From contig JAJXXT010000166.1 of the NCBI GenBank assembly GCA_021780935.1, forward strand, positions 1 to 10,262: DNA of 10,262 nucleotides, written 5' to 3'. This DNA is from Pseudomonadota bacterium (lineage in GTDB: Bacteria; Pseudomonadota; Alphaproteobacteria; Acetobacterales; Acetobacteraceae). The translations under genes were made by a program, and so were the position numbers. The notes beneath the pieces are model-generated. The model was given only the letters and a program-made list of their open reading frames with translations. It made no database searches and had not been told where the DNA came from. This document shows, piece after piece, positions 1 through 5,751 of the stretch (position 1 is the first letter of the stretch; every line of letters begins with the position of its first letter).

Positions 1-128
1 TTGCCACTTTCGTCCACCCGCTCATACACGCCCTCTTTCGCTGCGAATCGTGGCATGTAGTTTGCTCGCCACCGCGAGTTCTGTCGCCTGTGTTTCTCGC
101 GAGGGCGATCAAAGCCTGGAGGGGATCG

Positions 129-1334
129 ATGCCTGGAATCGTGATCGTGGGGGCGGGACAGGCCGGCGGCAACGCGGCCATGGCGGCGCGGGAGGCCGGA
201 TATGAGGGGCCGATCACGCTGATCGGCGCGGAGGAGCATCTCCCCTACGAGCGTCCGCCGCTGTCGAAGGAAGCGCTGCTGGCGCCGACGCTGCCGCCGC
301 CAAAACTGCTTTTCTCGCCCGAAAAGCTGGCGCAGCGCGGCATCGCGACGATGCCCGGCGTCAGGGTCGAGGCGATCCGGGCGGCCGCGAGGGAGGCAGT
401 GCTTGCCGACGGGCGGGCGCTGGCGTGGGAGAAGCTGCTGATCGCGACCGGCGGCCGGCCGCGAGCGCTCGCGGTTCCGGGCGGAGAACATGCGCTGCTG
501 CTGCGAACCTATGAGGACGCGGCGGCGATCCGGGCGCTGCTGGTGGCGGGGACGCGCGTCGCGTGCATCGGCGCGGGGGTGATCGGGCTCGAAATCGCCT
601 CCTCGGCGCGGGCGCGCGGTTGCGAGGTCACCGTGATCGAGGCGGCGGACGGGGTGATGGGGCGGGTGCTGTCCGCACCGCTGGCGGCGTTCATGCGCGA
701 GCGGCACGAGGCCGCAGGTGTGCAGCTGCGGCTCGGCGCCGTGGTGCATGCGCTCGAGCCCGGCCGGGTGATCTGCGGCGGCTTCGCGGTGGCGGCGGAC
801 GTGCTGATCGCCGGGATCGGGATCGTGCGCGACACCGCCCTGGCGGAGAGTGCCGGGATCGTCTGCGCCGGTGCGGTGCCGGTGGACGCGACGACGGCGA
901 CGAGCGTGCCCGGAATTTTCGCCGCGGGAGACATCGCCGCGTTCGTGCATCCGCTGTTCGGACGCCAGATGGTGCTGGAAACCTGGCGGCACGCGCAAAA
1001 CCACGGGATCGCCGCCGGCCGGGCGATGGCCGGCACGCCCGCGCCGTATGACGATGTGCCGTGGTTCTGGACCGACCAGCTCGGGCTGAACCTGCAGGTG
1101 GCGGGGCTGCCGCGCGAGGGCGTGCGCACGATTTGGCGCGGCGAGCTGGGAGCGGCGAGCTTCACCGCGTTTCACCTCGACGAGGCCGGCCGCCTGATCG
1201 GTGCCGAGGGCGTGGGCGCCGCGCGCGAGATCCGGGCGGCGCAGGCGCTGATCAAGGCACGCCAGCCGGTGGATGCCGCGCTGCTGGCCGACCCCTCGGT
1301 GGCGGCGCAGAAATTGGCGACGGCAACCCGTTAG
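129..1334 (+). CDS. FAD-dependent oxidoreductase, ferredoxin/rubredoxin reductase type
   Basis: The 401-residue product looks like the NAD(P)H-using flavoprotein that feeds electrons to a small ferredoxin or rubredoxin for a P450 or ring-hydroxylating oxygenase (putidaredoxin reductase, BphA4 and rhodocoxin reductase group). Seen: an N-terminal FAD-binding GAGQAGG at residues 8-14, the ATGGRPR strand near 106-112, a second dinucleotide motif GAGVIGLE at 148-155 followed by an acidic strand end at 171, the FAD-contacting FAAGDIA at 264-270, and PWFWTDQ at 311-317, which opens the C-terminal reductase domain typical of this group. The ATG at 129 is chosen because GGAGGGG (118-124) lies just upstream. 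An in-frame GTG at 90 would add 13 residues that do not look like family sequence. No ferredoxin or oxygenase partner is visible in the window, so the electron acceptor is unknown. It converges on dmeF with a 58-base gap. Family is confident; partner is not. Confidence 0.9.
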   Translation: MPGIVIVGAGQAGGNAAMAAREAGYEGPITLIGAEEHLPYERPPLSKEALLAPTLPPPKLLFSPEKLAQRGIATMPGVRVEAIRAAAREAVLADGRALAWEKLLIATGGRPRALAVPGGEHALLLRTYEDAAAIRALLVAGTRVACIGAGVIGLEIASSARARGCEVTVIEAADGVMGRVLSAPLAAFMRERHEAAGVQLRLGAVVHALEPGRVICGGFAVAADVLIAGIGIVRDTALAESAGIVCAGAVPVDATTATSVPGIFAAGDIAAFVHPLFGRQMVLETWRHAQNHGIAAGRAMAGTPAPYDDVPWFWTDQLGLNLQVAGLPREGVRTIWRGELGAASFTAFHLDEAGRLIGAEGVGAAREIRAAQALIKARQPVDAALLADPSVAAQKLATATR

Positions 1335-1392
1335 CGACGGCATCGACTGGGGAAACGCAGCTTCGCCTCTTCGCCGGCCGTAGCGCCGATTT

Positions 1393-2427
1393 TCAGGTCG
1401 AGACCTCGACGCGATGCACCTCGATCGTGAGGTGCGACAGCGAGCGGAACGCCGCCAGCCGGGCGCGGTAGTCGGCGGGGGTGCGCGGCTCGGACGTGGC
1501 GACGCTGATGATGGCGCCGAGGTGGCCGGGGCCGAGACGCCAGAGATGCACATCGGCAAGCTGGTCGCCATCGTCCTCGATGATCCGGCGCAACTCCCCC
1601 GCGAGGGCCTGATCCGGGTTCATGTCGAGCAGGATGGCGCCGGTATCGCGAATGAGGCTGTAGGACCAGCTCGCGATCACCAGCGCGCCGACGATACCGA
1701 CGAGCGGGTCCATCCATAGCCAGCCGAAGACGCGGGCAAGCACCAGGCCCAGGATCACGAACACCGAGACCGCCGCATCCGCGATGACGTGCACGACGGC
1801 GGCGCGCATGTTGTTGTCGCGCGTGAAATGGCGGTGGTGCTGGTGGTCGTGGTGATGATCGTGGTGGTCCCCATGATCATGGTGATGCGCATCGCCGTGA
1901 CCATGGTGGCCGTGGTCGTGATCGTCGTCGTGGTGGCCGGCATCGCCGTGCTGGTGGTGCGCGTGATGGTGGCCGCCGCCGAGCAGCCAGGCGCTGGCGA
2001 GGTTGACCACGAGGCCGACGGCGGCGATCGGGATCGCCTCGCGGAAATGGATCGGAACAGGAACAAAAAGGCGAGAGATCGCCTCATAACCGATCAGCAG
2101 CGCGACCATCACGAGGATGATGGCACTGGTGAAGCCGGCGAGATCGCCGAGTTTGCCGGTGCCGAAGGTGAAGCGCGGGTCCTCGGCATGGCGGCGGGCA
2201 TAGGTATAGGCCAGCGCCGCGAGGAGGAGGGCGCCGGCGTGCGTGCTCATGTGCAGGCCGTCGGCGACCAGCGCGATGGACCCGAAAAGCAGGCCGCCAA
2301 CGATCTCGGCGATCATCATCGCCGTGCAGAGCACGATCACCGCCCAGGCGCGGCGCTCGTTGCGCTCATGGCCTTCGGCGAGAAAGCTGTGCGAATGCAA
2401 CAGCGCGGCGGCGTCGGGTTCACTCAT
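1393..2427 (-). CDS. dmeF: DmeF-type Co2+/Ni2+ efflux carrier (cation diffusion facilitator)
   Basis: The 344-residue inner-membrane carrier should export cobalt and/or nickel ions in exchange for protons. Seen: an N-terminal HSHSF (residues 11-15), then HERNERRAW (20-28), a hallmark of DmeF proteins. Six hydrophobic segments follow, with likely transport-site residues D56/H59 in the second and H213/D217 (HVIAD) in the fifth. A cytoplasmic loop at 153-200 is packed with His and Asp, and the C-terminal domain is the usual soluble CDF dimer domain. The ATG at 2427 is preferred because GAGG sits five bases upstream and overlaps the dmeR stop codon. A longer reading from 2535 would run through dmeR in another frame. 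It lies 7 bases after dmeR and is almost certainly co-transcribed with it. The overall sequence matches what I remember of Rhizobium/Agrobacterium DmeF more closely than zinc-type CDF carriers. Metal choice is inferred from family and regulator. Confidence 0.93.
   Translation of the reverse strand: MSEPDAAALLHSHSFLAEGHERNERRAWAVIVLCTAMMIAEIVGGLLFGSIALVADGLHMSTHAGALLLAALAYTYARRHAEDPRFTFGTGKLGDLAGFTSAIILVMVALLIGYEAISRLFVPVPIHFREAIPIAAVGLVVNLASAWLLGGGHHHAHHQHGDAGHHDDDHDHGHHGHGDAHHHDHGDHHDHHHDHQHHRHFTRDNNMRAAVVHVIADAAVSVFVILGLVLARVFGWLWMDPLVGIVGALVIASWSYSLIRDTGAILLDMNPDQALAGELRRIIEDDGDQLADVHLWRLGPGHLGAIISVATSEPRTPADYRARLAAFRSLSHLTIEVHRVEVST
1828..1971 (-). repeat. Low-complexity His/Asp-rich coding tract in dmeF
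   Basis: Residues 153-200 of DmeF contain 26 histidines in 48 positions, with Asp and Gly making up most of the rest. On the DNA this appears as degenerate runs of CAC/CAT and GAC triplets (GTG/ATG/GTC on the plus strand). Such loops between the fourth and fifth membrane segments of CDF carriers are taken to capture metal. The near-repetitive DNA could change length by slippage. Confidence 0.85.
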
Positions 2428-2434
2428 GCTGACC

Positions 2435-2713
2435 TCAGCGCAGGTAGGTACGAACAACGTCGAGGAGCTGGTCGGCCGCTTGCGTATCGAGCGCACCGGG
2501 GTGCTTGGCAGGATCGACGAGATGGGAGCGGACATGGTCCGCCACCACCACGGCCATCAGGCCAGCGGTGGCGCCGCGCATGCCGGCGATGATGTGCATA
2601 ACCCGTTCGCAGCCGGCCTCGGACTGCAGGGCGCGTTCGATGGCGTCGACCTGGCCGCGGATGCGGCGGACACGCGCGAGCAGCTTCGCCTTATCGCGGA
2701 TCGTGTGGGTCAT
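2435..2713 (-). CDS. dmeR: DmeR, RcnR/CsoR-family nickel/cobalt-responsive repressor
   Basis: The 92-residue all-helical repressor should bind the operator just upstream and let go when Ni2+ or Co2+ binds. Seen: the family core RVRRIRGQVDAIERAL at about 14-29 and IIAGMRGATAGLM at 41-53. The metal-ligand pattern is His3, Cys35, His60 and His64, the same positions and residues as the E. coli RcnR Ni/Co site. This separates it from copper CsoR (Cys-His-Cys) and argues against the formaldehyde sensor FrmR, which its sequence otherwise resembles. The ATG at 2713 is supported because it places His at position 3, as the metal site requires. There is no Shine-Dalgarno sequence before it, and the predicted transcription start falls on or next to the ATG, so the mRNA may be leaderless. 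First gene of dmeR-dmeF. Confidence 0.92.
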   Translation of the reverse strand: MTHTIRDKAKLLARVRRIRGQVDAIERALQSEAGCERVMHIIAGMRGATAGLMAVVVADHVRSHLVDPAKHPGALDTQAADQLLDVVRTYLR

Positions 2714-2719
2714 GCGGAG

Positions 2720-2748
2720 CGTATAGCATAGCCCCCCACCCTATCCAA
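2720..2748 (-). promoter_or_regulatory. dmeR promoter, sigma-70-like
   Basis: On the minus strand, TTGGAT (2748-2743) and TATACG (2725-2720) are separated by exactly 17 bases. The expected start, about 7 bases past the -10 box, is at or beside the A of the dmeR ATG (2713). The -35 box lies in the last codons of the upstream GntR gene. Derived by eye, without experimental support. Confidence 0.55.
2723..2744. promoter_or_regulatory. DmeR operator (ATAG / C6 tract / CTAT)
   Basis: A run of six cytosines (2732-2737; guanines on the coding strand) is flanked by ATAG (2728-2731) and CTAT (2741-2744), with a second ATAG at 2723-2726. RcnR/DmeR-type repressors bind a G/C tract flanked by AT-rich inverted repeats. 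The left side closely resembles the published Rhizobium DmeR site as I recall it; the right side is weaker. It fills the spacer between the -35 and -10 boxes, so bound repressor should block polymerase. Confidence 0.7.
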
Positions 2749-3400
2749 CCCGGCCGGCTCGCTGGCCCCGCATCCGCTCGAGGAGGTGGCTGGCCGCGGC
2801 GCGCAGGTGGTCGCGGAGCAGGCCGACCGCCGGTTCGGTTTCGCCGCGCTGCAGGCAGGCCACGATGCGGCGATGCTCATCAAGCCAGCGCCGCCGCTTC
2901 GCCGGCATGGCCGCGTAGGCGGCGATGAACAGACGGCAGGTGTGGCGGAGCGATTCGATCAGCGCGAGCTGGCGCGGGCGCCCGGCCGGTTGATAGAGCG
3001 CGCGGTGGAAAGCCCAGTCGCCGGCTGACCAGTCGGGTCCGGCGGCATCGAGCTCCGATTTGCGGCGGATGCGTTCGATCGCGGCGAACGCGGTCGGGGT
3101 GAGGGCCGGAGCGGCGCGACGCAACGCATCGACTTCGAGCAGGATCCGCAGGTCATAGATTTCCGCCACCTCGGCGGGCGTGAGGCTGATGGCGCGGGCG
3201 CCACGGTTCGCCGCCATCGCGACGAGACCTTCGCCGGCGAGGATGCGCAGCGCGTCGCGCACCGGGATGCGGCTGACGCCGAACCGTTCGGCCAGCGCCC
3301 CTTGCGCAAGATCGTCGCCCGGGCGCAGCGTTCCCGCCATCAGATCGGCCCGCAGCTGGGCAGCGATGGCATCGGGTGTCATCGGCCGAGCTTGCGGCAT
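2741..3400 (-). CDS. GntR-family transcriptional regulator, FadR/FCD subfamily
   Basis: The 219-residue regulator has an N-terminal winged helix (about 8-70, with LAERFGVSRIPVRDALRIL as recognition region) and an all-helical FCD ligand domain (about 77-210). The FCD metal/ligand pocket seems intact: D83 in IYDLR plus H132 (FHRAL), H176 (DEHRRIV) and H198 (DHLRA). Members usually sense small carboxylates or related metabolites. The ATG at 3400 is chosen because it gives a normal length and stops short of the operator. The ATG at 3382 is an alternative, and neither has a good ribosome site. A much longer in-frame reading (to 3850) would run antisense through the OsmC gene. It is divergent from the OsmC gene across a perfect inverted repeat with two TGTATACA boxes, so it likely represses itself and that gene. 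The ligand cannot be told from sequence. Its TAG stop lies inside the dmeR operator. Confidence 0.9.
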   Translation of the reverse strand: MPQARPMTPDAIAAQLRADLMAGTLRPGDDLAQGALAERFGVSRIPVRDALRILAGEGLVAMAANRGARAISLTPAEVAEIYDLRILLEVDALRRAAPALTPTAFAAIERIRRKSELDAAGPDWSAGDWAFHRALYQPAGRPRQLALIESLRHTCRLFIAAYAAMPAKRRRWLDEHRRIVACLQRGETEPAVGLLRDHLRAAASHLLERMRGQRAGRVG

Positions 3401-3428
3401 TGCGGCGGGTACCGCCCGAATGTATACA
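3400..3428 (+). promoter_or_regulatory. Promoter for the OsmC-family gene
   Basis: TTGCGG (3400-3405) and TATACA (3423-3428) are 17 bases apart. The -10 box is part of the left TGTATACA operator box. The expected start is near 3435, leaving a leader of about 23 bases before the ATG at 3458. Prediction by eye. Confidence 0.55.
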
Positions 3429-3450
3429 TGTATCTCTGTATACATTCGGG
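3415..3450. promoter_or_regulatory. Perfect 14-bp inverted repeat, probable GntR operator pair
   Basis: CCCGAATGTATACA (3415-3428) is repeated exactly as its reverse complement at 3437-3450, with an 8-base spacer. Each arm holds the octamer palindrome TGTATACA (3421-3428 and 3437-3444), with a GTATAC core as in many FCD-type GntR operators. The two centres are 16 bp apart. The site lies between the GntR and OsmC genes and covers the -10 box of a predicted promoter on each strand. Confidence 0.8.
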
Positions 3451-3465
3451 GGTGGCGATGGCCAA
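3437..3465 (-). promoter_or_regulatory. Promoter for the GntR gene
   Basis: On the minus strand, TTGGCC (3465-3460) and TATACA (3442-3437) are 17 bases apart. The -10 box is the mirror image of the one serving the OsmC gene and lies in the right operator arm. The -35 box overlaps the first codons of the OsmC gene. Expected start is near 3430. Prediction by eye. Confidence 0.5.
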
Positions 3466-3928
3466 GGGGCACGAATTCGCGACAGCGATCGTCTGGACCG
3501 GGGATCGCGGCGAGGGCACGCGGCATTACCGCGCCTACGACCGCTCCTGGCACATCGCCTCGCCCGGCAAACCGTTGGTCGAAGGCTCGAACGATCCGGC
3601 GCTCGGCGGCGACCCGGCCAGGCACAACCCCGAAGAGTTGCTGCTCGCAAGCCTCGCGGCCTGCCACATGCTCTGGTACCTCCACCTCGCCAGCGAGGCC
3701 GGCATCGTCGTGCACGGCTACGAGGATACGCCGCTCGGCATTGGCGAGAGCGGGGCGCGCGGCGAGGGACGGTTCCTGCGCGCGGTGCTGCGGCCGACCA
3801 TCCGGCTCGCGCGCGGCGCAGACCTCGCTCGCGCCGACGCGCTGCACCACGAGATCGGCCAGTATTGCTTCATCGCGCGCTCAGTCAGCTTCCCGGTGAA
3901 CTACGCGGCTCGCTACGTCGAGGTTTGA
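3458..3928 (+). CDS. OsmC-family peroxiredoxin-like protein (YhfA-type)
   Basis: The 156-residue cytoplasmic protein belongs to the OsmC/Ohr superfamily, whose best-studied members reduce organic hydroperoxides with a pair of cysteines. Seen: HNPEELLLASLAACHML (56-72), with the first redox Cys at C69, and QYCFIARSVSFPV (135-147), with the second at C137. Both catalytic cysteines are present. The N-terminal MAKGHEF and the GTRHYRAYDR stretch fit the subgroup of predicted OsmC proteins rather than classical OsmC or Ohr. The ATG at 3458 is preferred; an in-frame GTG at 3452 is possible. The G-rich start signal (about 3448-3452) overlaps the right operator arm, so a bound regulator could affect both transcription and the leader. 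It is divergent from, and probably controlled by, the GntR gene. The natural substrate is unknown. Confidence 0.9.
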   Translation: MAKGHEFATAIVWTGDRGEGTRHYRAYDRSWHIASPGKPLVEGSNDPALGGDPARHNPEELLLASLAACHMLWYLHLASEAGIVVHGYEDTPLGIGESGARGEGRFLRAVLRPTIRLARGADLARADALHHEIGQYCFIARSVSFPVNYAARYVEV

Positions 3929-3929
3929 G

Positions 3930-3967
3930 GGCAGGCGGCCCGGGGCTCGCCCGGATGTCCACCTGCC
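3930..3967 (+). terminator. GC-rich hairpin after the OsmC-family gene
   Basis: Starting just after the stop codon, GGCAGG (3930-3935) can pair with CCTGCC (3962-3967), enclosing an inner stem of CCGGG (3940-3944) and CCCGG (3950-3954) with a 5-base loop. No T-run follows, so it is not a standard intrinsic terminator. It may mark the transcript end or simply be GC-rich sequence that folds. Confidence 0.35.
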
Positions 3968-4066
3968 GTGAATGGCGGACCGAAAGGCGACAACGCGGCG
4001 GCCGCGCGCTGACGCGACGACGTCACCGGACCCATGCGGCGGGAAAGTCGCGGCGTGGGGTTGCCG

Positions 4067-4096
4067 TTGGTAGAAAAATTACGGCTAACTTACACT
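4067..4096 (+). promoter_or_regulatory. Candidate promoter of the amino-acid importer operon
   Basis: TTGGTA (4067-4072) and TACACT (4091-4096) are 18 bases apart in the only AT-richer patch of the 208-base gap before the binding-protein gene. TTGCCG at 4061 is an alternative -35. The -10 box lies inside the first unit of a tandem repeat. Both boxes are weak, so this is tentative. Confidence 0.35.
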
Positions 4097-4113
4097 GCGC
4101 TAACGTACAGCGC
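4084..4113. repeat. Tandem 15-bp direct repeat upstream of the importer operon
   Basis: GCTAACTTACACTGC (4084-4098) is followed without a gap by GCTAACGTACAGCGC (4099-4113), matching at 12 of 15 positions. The second unit also forms a small inverted repeat, TGCGCT (4096-4101) with AGCGCA (4109-4114). Position next to the probable promoter suggests a binding site for a regulator not encoded nearby. It lies 24-53 bases before the start codon. Confidence 0.6.
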
Positions 4114-4136
4114 ACAACGAACCGGGAGTTCCATCG

Positions 4137-4988
4137 ATGCGTTTCCTCCGCCCCCTGGCGGCCGCGATCCTGTTCGCGGCGCCGGCGCTAGCCCCTGCGG
4201 CAGCGTTGGCCAAGAGCTACAAGCACATCACCATCGCGACCGAGGGTGCCTACGCGCCCTACAACATGCATGCGCCGGACGGAAAGCTGATCGGGTTCGA
4301 GATCGACCTCGGCAACGACCTCTGCGCGCGCATGAAGATCACCTGCACCTGGGTGGCGCAGGATTGGGACAGCATGATCCCGGCGCTGAACGCCGGCAAG
4401 TTCGATGCCATCATGGACGGCATGTCGATCACGCCGGCGCGGCTCAAGGTGATCGCTTTCTCGCGCAACTATTCGCAATCGCCGACCGTCTTCCTGGTGA
4501 AGAAAGGCGGCCCGCTGGCGACGATGCCGGATACCGGGCTTGCGGTCTCGCTCGACGACAAGACCGCGGCGGACAAGGCCTTCGCCGCGATCAAGCCGAT
4601 CCTGAAGGGCAAGACGGTGGGGGTGCAGGTGGCGACGATCCAGCTCAACCTGCTCAACAAGTACCTGAAGGACACGGTGACCATCCGCAGCTACAAGACG
4701 ACGCAGGAACACGACCTCGACCTCGCCGCCGGACGCATCGACGCGGCGCTGGCCTCGACCGCCTACTTCGTATCGACGCTCGGCCGGCCGGGCGGCAACG
4801 CTTTCGTCGAGGTCGGACCGCGGTTCACGGGCGGGCTGCTCGGGCAGGGCACCGGGGTGGGCATGCGCAAATCCGACCCCGAGCTCAAGGCGATGTTCGA
4901 CAAGGCCATCAACGCGGCGATCAAGGACGGAACCATCAAGAAGCTATCGCTGAAATGGTTCAAGGTGGACATCAGCCCGGCGTCGTGA
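4137..4988 (+). CDS. Periplasmic binding protein of a polar/basic amino-acid or opine ABC importer
   Basis: The 283-residue secreted protein captures the substrate in the periplasm for the two permeases that follow. Seen: a signal peptide (MRFLRP, a hydrophobic stretch of Ala/Leu/Ile, then ALA at 23-25, likely cut after 25). The mature protein opens with KHITIATEGAYAPYN (29-43), then GFEIDLGNDLC (53-63). Cys63 and Cys70 match the disulfide-loop pair of HisJ/LAO proteins. AIMDGMSITPAR (91-102) supplies the Arg expected to bind the ligand carboxylate, and AGRIDAALAS and GVGMRK occur in the second lobe. By memory it is closer to octopine/nopaline-binding OccT/NocT and LAO/HisJ than to glutamine or cystine binders, so an arginine-like or opine-like ligand is a reasonable guess, not a certainty. 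A GGAG (4125-4128) precedes the ATG by 8 bases. First gene of the operon. Confidence 0.92.
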   Translation: MRFLRPLAAAILFAAPALAPAAALAKSYKHITIATEGAYAPYNMHAPDGKLIGFEIDLGNDLCARMKITCTWVAQDWDSMIPALNAGKFDAIMDGMSITPARLKVIAFSRNYSQSPTVFLVKKGGPLATMPDTGLAVSLDDKTAADKAFAAIKPILKGKTVGVQVATIQLNLLNKYLKDTVTIRSYKTTQEHDLDLAAGRIDAALASTAYFVSTLGRPGGNAFVEVGPRFTGGLLGQGTGVGMRKSDPELKAMFDKAINAAIKDGTIKKLSLKWFKVDISPAS

Positions 4989-4995
4989 AGGGCGC

Positions 4996-5011
4996 TCGCG
5001 TCTTTGCGCGA
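4996..5011 (+). other. Small stem-loop between binding protein and first permease
   Basis: TCGCG (4996-5000) pairs with CGCGA (5007-5011) around a 6-base loop in the 34-base gap after the binding-protein stop codon. Stem-loops at this place in importer operons often protect the upstream message, giving more binding protein than permease. Five base pairs in a GC-rich genome is weak evidence. Confidence 0.3.
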
Positions 5012-5022
5012 CGAGAAGACTG

Positions 5023-5751
5023 ATGGGTAACGCGCTTCGGCTCGTGGGCTTCGGGCCCACGGGCTGGGGTGGGACGCTGCTCGAGGGGGCCGCGATGACG
5101 CTGGCCCTCTCGGTCTGCGCCTATCTGCTCGGTCTTGCGATCGGCGCGTTGTGTGCCTGGGGACGGCTCTCCGGTGGCCGGGCGGTGCGCGCGATGATCG
5201 ATGTCTACACCACGGTACTGCGCGGGGTGCCGGACCTCCTCGTGATCTATCTGTTCTATTTCGGTGGCGGACAGATGATCGGTGCCATCGCGCATCTGTT
5301 CGGTGCCACCGGGTTCTTCGGGCTGAACGGGTTCATGGTTGGCACGATCGCGATCGGCCTGGTGACCGGCGCCTATCAGACGGAGGTGCTGCGCGGCGGC
5401 TATCTCGCCATCCCCAGGGGCGAGATCGAGGCGGCACGGGCGATCGGGATGGGGCGGTTGCTGATGCTGCGGCGGATCATCGCGCCACGGGCGCTGCGCT
5501 TCGCGCTGCCGGGGATGGGCAATGTCTGGCAGCAGGTGCTCAAGGAATCCGCCCTGGTCTCGGTGACCGGGCTGGCCGAGCTGATGCGCCAGGTCAACGT
5601 CGCCTCCGGATCGACGCAGCTGCCCTTCGATTTCACCATCGCCGGGTTCGCGCTGTACCTGGCGCTGACCACGGTCTCGGGCGGGGTGTTCATGGGCGTC
5701 GAGCGTCGGGTGGCGCATGGGGAGCGCATGGCGCGCAAACAGCGCGCATGA
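5023..5751 (+). CDS. Amino-acid ABC importer permease (HisQ/OccQ type)
   Basis: The 242-residue inner-membrane subunit forms half of the translocation channel with the next gene's product. Seen: hydrophobic segments at about 22-46, 64-82, 103-118, 175-190 and 205-226, and the family pattern [16 protein letters not shown] (65-80). The cytoplasmic EAA loop at 134-155 ([22 protein letters not shown]) docks the ATPase, and [11 protein letters not shown] (116-126) precedes it. This is normal for the polar-amino-acid permease family. The ATG at 5023 has GAGAAG a few bases upstream. It begins 34 bases after the binding protein and ends in an ATGATG junction that overlaps the next start by 4 bases, indicating coupled translation. 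Its order and length fit the first permease of HisJQMP-like operons. Confidence 0.93.
   Translation: MGNALRLVGFGPTGWGGTLLEGAAMTLALSVCAYLLGLAIGALCAWGRLSGGRAVRAMIDVYTTVLRGVPDLLVIYLFYFGGGQMIGAIAHLFGATGFFGLNGFMVGTIAIGLVTGAYQTEVLRGGYLAIPRGEIEAARAIGMGRLLMLRRIIAPRALRFALPGMGNVWQQVLKESALVSVTGLAELMRQVNVASGSTQLPFDFTIAGFALYLALTTVSGGVFMGVERRVAHGERMARKQRA

Noticed and set aside
1..60. Promoter for the FAD reductase (TTGCCA at 1-6 with CATACA at 23-28)
   Set aside because: The -10 match is poor, spacing is 16 bases and the leader would be about 95 bases; the window edge prevents a fair judgement.
65..103. Small CTCGC/GCGAG hairpin and CTCGCGAG palindrome before the FAD reductase
   Set aside because: Very short, and expected by chance in GC-rich DNA; no link to a known signal.
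1335..1392. Bidirectional terminator between the FAD reductase and dmeF
   Set aside because: No stem with a following T-run that I could pair convincingly on either strand.
2428..2535. Extended N-terminus of dmeF
   Set aside because: Would overlap dmeR in another frame; the ATG at 2427 has a ribosome site and begins the expected family sequence.
1789..2592. Long plus-strand open frame across dmeF/dmeR with Val/Met-rich stretches
   Set aside because: It is the antisense shadow of the His-rich loop and flanking membrane segments; the minus-strand reading has full family motifs.
2435..2713. Formaldehyde sensor FrmR
   Set aside because: Core sequence is similar, but the His3/Cys35/His60/His64 set and the DmeF neighbour fit a Ni/Co sensor, and there is no formaldehyde dehydrogenase gene nearby.
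3401..3850. Extended N-terminus of the GntR regulator
   Set aside because: The extra 150 residues run antisense through the OsmC gene and the operator and show no family sequence; the start at 3400 gives normal length.
4972..5718. 248-codon minus-strand open frame under the first permease
   Set aside because: Composition is Arg/His/Gln/Pro-rich with no domain signs, typical of antisense reading in GC-rich DNA; the plus strand encodes an intact permease.
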